7,207 nt of DNA, taken from contig JAKSQE010000064.1 in the NCBI GenBank assembly GCA_024404295.1, positions 1-7,207 of the forward strand. The letters are read 5' to 3'. This stretch comes from Oscillibacter sp. GTDB lineage: Bacteria > Bacillota > Clostridia > Oscillospirales > Oscillospiraceae. Both the position numbers and the translations under genes were made by a program. Below the pieces are notes generated by a model. The model saw nothing but the letters and a program-made list of their open reading frames with translations, was not told where the DNA came from and did not search any database. Below are positions 6,207 through 7,207 of the stretch, one piece after another. How positions within the stretch are numbered: the first letter of the stretch is position 1; the number at the start of each line of letters is the position of its first letter.

Positions 6207-6677
6207 ATGAAAAAAGTAAAGTTTAATATTATTGATGTGATTGTTGTCGTACTGCTGCTGTTAGTGGTTGCATTTGCGGGATGGAAACTGGCTGCACGTC
6301 GGAGCGGTGCCGCAGAAGTGCCAAAGGTCAATGTGACGTATCAGTATCGGGTAGAGGGAGTTGCTCCGGAACTGTATGAAAACTGCAAAGCATATTTGCC
6401 CTCTCCTTTGATGGCTGCAGGTGCTTTGGTGGGCGGCCAGATCGAAGACGTTGAGAAGTTCCCCTACTATGTACTCACCGATAGCGGCGAGTGGGTGGAA
6501 GATCCTAACCATGTGACGTTGCTCTTTACTGCGACGACGACGACATCCGCAGCGAATGTCATGACCACAAAAGTTGGCGATCAGGAAGTCCGCGTCGGTA
6601 AGACAGACTACGTGCTGAAAAGTGAGTTCATTGAATTTTCTACCGGTACCATCGTAGATGTAAAGTGGGACAAGTAA
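6207..6677 (+). CDS. DUF4330 family single-pass membrane protein
   Basis: A 156-residue protein with a short positively charged start (MKKVKFNIID), one membrane helix (about 9-26) and an extracytoplasmic domain rich in beta-strand-like sequence. FNIIDVIVV at the N-terminus and VGDQEVRVGKTDYVLKSE (123-140) followed by TGTIVDVKW (146-154) are the pattern of DUF4330 proteins, which have no established function. The start at ATG 6207 has GGAGGA (6197-6202) upstream; the in-frame ATG at 6174 lacks a site. It is divergent from the glycosyltransferase-CsaB gene, hinting at a cell-wall polymer link, but this is only neighbourhood inference. A run of ACG repeats at about 6532-6542 encodes part of a Thr-rich stretch (TATTTTS, 108-114). 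Confidence 0.75.
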   Translation: MKKVKFNIIDVIVVVLLLLVVAFAGWKLAARRSGAAEVPKVNVTYQYRVEGVAPELYENCKAYLPSPLMAAGALVGGQIEDVEKFPYYVLTDSGEWVEDPNHVTLLFTATTTTSAANVMTTKVGDQEVRVGKTDYVLKSEFIEFSTGTIVDVKWDK

Positions 6678-6693
6678 AAACCAAGCAATCATG

Positions 6694-6724
6694 AAGGGTC
6701 GAATCGTAAGATTCGGCCCTTTTT
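6694..6724 (+). terminator. Intrinsic terminator of the DUF4330 gene, GTAA loop
   Basis: GGGTCGAATC (6696-6705) pairs with GATTCGGCCC (6710-6719), with one T-G wobble, around a GTAA (GNRA) loop. The flanking AA/TT pairs and a TTTTT run (6720-6724) complete a standard terminator. It starts 16 bases after the stop codon. Confidence 0.88.
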
Positions 6725-6802
6725 CCAAGAAATAAGAATGATAGAAGTTATGAGTATTTCCTGAGAAAACGCAAAGACTAAGGCGAAAAGGGAGGAGATA
6801 CC

Positions 6803-7207
6803 ATGACGGAACAGAGCAAGCATAGTGAGGAGACCAAAGAAAACAACAGTACCGGCAGCGAGACCACGCAGCCAATCCTTGATTTTGGATCTTCTATGAC
6901 AAAAACGCCTTATGGGACGGTTTATACGCTGTCCATTATTGGGCAGATCGAGGGGCATTATACAGCGCCGAATGGAGCTAAAACCACCAAGTATGAGCAT
7001 GTTTTGCCGTTACTGGCAAAACTGGAGGAATCGGACGAAGTGGATGGGGTGCTTTTTTTGCTGAATACCGTGGGCGGAGATGTGGAGGCGGGTTTAGCCA
7101 TTGCAGAACTGATCGCAAGTATGACGAAACCTACGGTGTCCATCGTGTTGGGCGGCAGTCACTCCATCGGTGTTCCGATTGCTGTTTCCTGCAAAAAATC
7201 ATTTATT
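6803..7207 (+). CDS. tepA: TepA/ClpP-like serine protease, 3' end outside the window
   Basis: The first 135 codons of an open frame that continues past the window. After a polar, low-complexity N-terminus (about residues 1-25) comes the S14/ClpP-like fold of TepA: LSIIGQIEGHY (43-53), KYEHVLPLL (63-71), LLNTVGGDVEAGLAIAELIA (86-105) and IVLGGSHSIGVPIAV (114-128). Ser121 in the GGSHSIG motif is the likely nucleophile; the catalytic His and Asp would lie beyond the end. In Bacillus the relative (YmfB/TepA) was called translocation-enhancing and belongs to the ClpP-like family; in many Firmicutes it sits just upstream of an ftsK/spoIIIE gene, so one may follow here. The start has a strong GGAGGAG site (6791-6797) five bases before ATG 6803. 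No clear promoter is visible in 6725-6790, though the upstream terminator implies there should be one. Confidence 0.85.
   Translation, partial: MTEQSKHSEETKENNSTGSETTQPILDFGSSMTKTPYGTVYTLSIIGQIEGHYTAPNGAKTTKYEHVLPLLAKLEESDEVDGVLFLLNTVGGDVEAGLAIAELIASMTKPTVSIVLGGSHSIGVPIAVSCKKSFI

Noticed and set aside
6530..6545. Short ACG trinucleotide repeat
   Set aside because: About four repeats encoding Thr within the DUF4330 protein; too short to call a repeat element.

Overview
The window looks like a chromosomal segment of a low-to-mid-GC, spore-former-type Firmicute, most likely a gut Clostridia of the Oscillospiraceae/Ruminococcaceae kind. This is inferred from protein types rather than from a marker gene. 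The supporting features are a TepA-type ClpP-like protease, a YetF-type DUF421 protein, a CsaB-type pyruvyl transferase, a DUF4330 protein, a tiny DUF6774-like protein, strong GGAGG ribosome binding sites and intrinsic terminators with GNRA loops. There are no RNA genes, insertion sequences, CRISPR arrays or phage genes, and every intergenic gap is short.

Left part (1-2326, + strand): a promoter at about 61-89 drives a two-gene unit. The first gene encodes a free-standing 2-oxoacid dehydrogenase E2-like acyltransferase domain whose HxxxDG active-site motif is degenerate. Three bases later comes a CLC-family anion transporter with the signature of the fluoride/proton (CLC-F) clade. A strong hairpin terminator closes the unit.

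Middle part (2327-3844, + strand): three small genes follow. They encode a YetF-like DUF421 membrane protein, whose ribosome binding site lies inside the preceding terminator; a 64-residue DUF6774-like protein; and a 160-residue HD-domain protein with a good promoter of its own. A perfect 13-bp hairpin with a GCAA loop separates them from the convergent gene.

Right part (3862-7207): a large minus-strand gene encodes one polypeptide joining a GT-B family 4 glycosyltransferase to a CsaB-like polysaccharide pyruvyl transferase, which suggests synthesis or pyruvylation of secondary cell-wall polymer. It is divergent from a DUF4330 single-pass membrane protein, and the two promoters overlap in about 120 bp. 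After a second GNRA-loop terminator, a gene for a TepA/ClpP-like serine protease begins and runs off the window's end.

No clearly new multi-gene defence or mobile system is visible. The most notable items are the pairing of the E2-like protein with the CLC-F-type transporter, the glycosyltransferase-CsaB fusion, and the terminator that contains the Shine-Dalgarno sequence (and possibly an extended -10 promoter) of the next gene.
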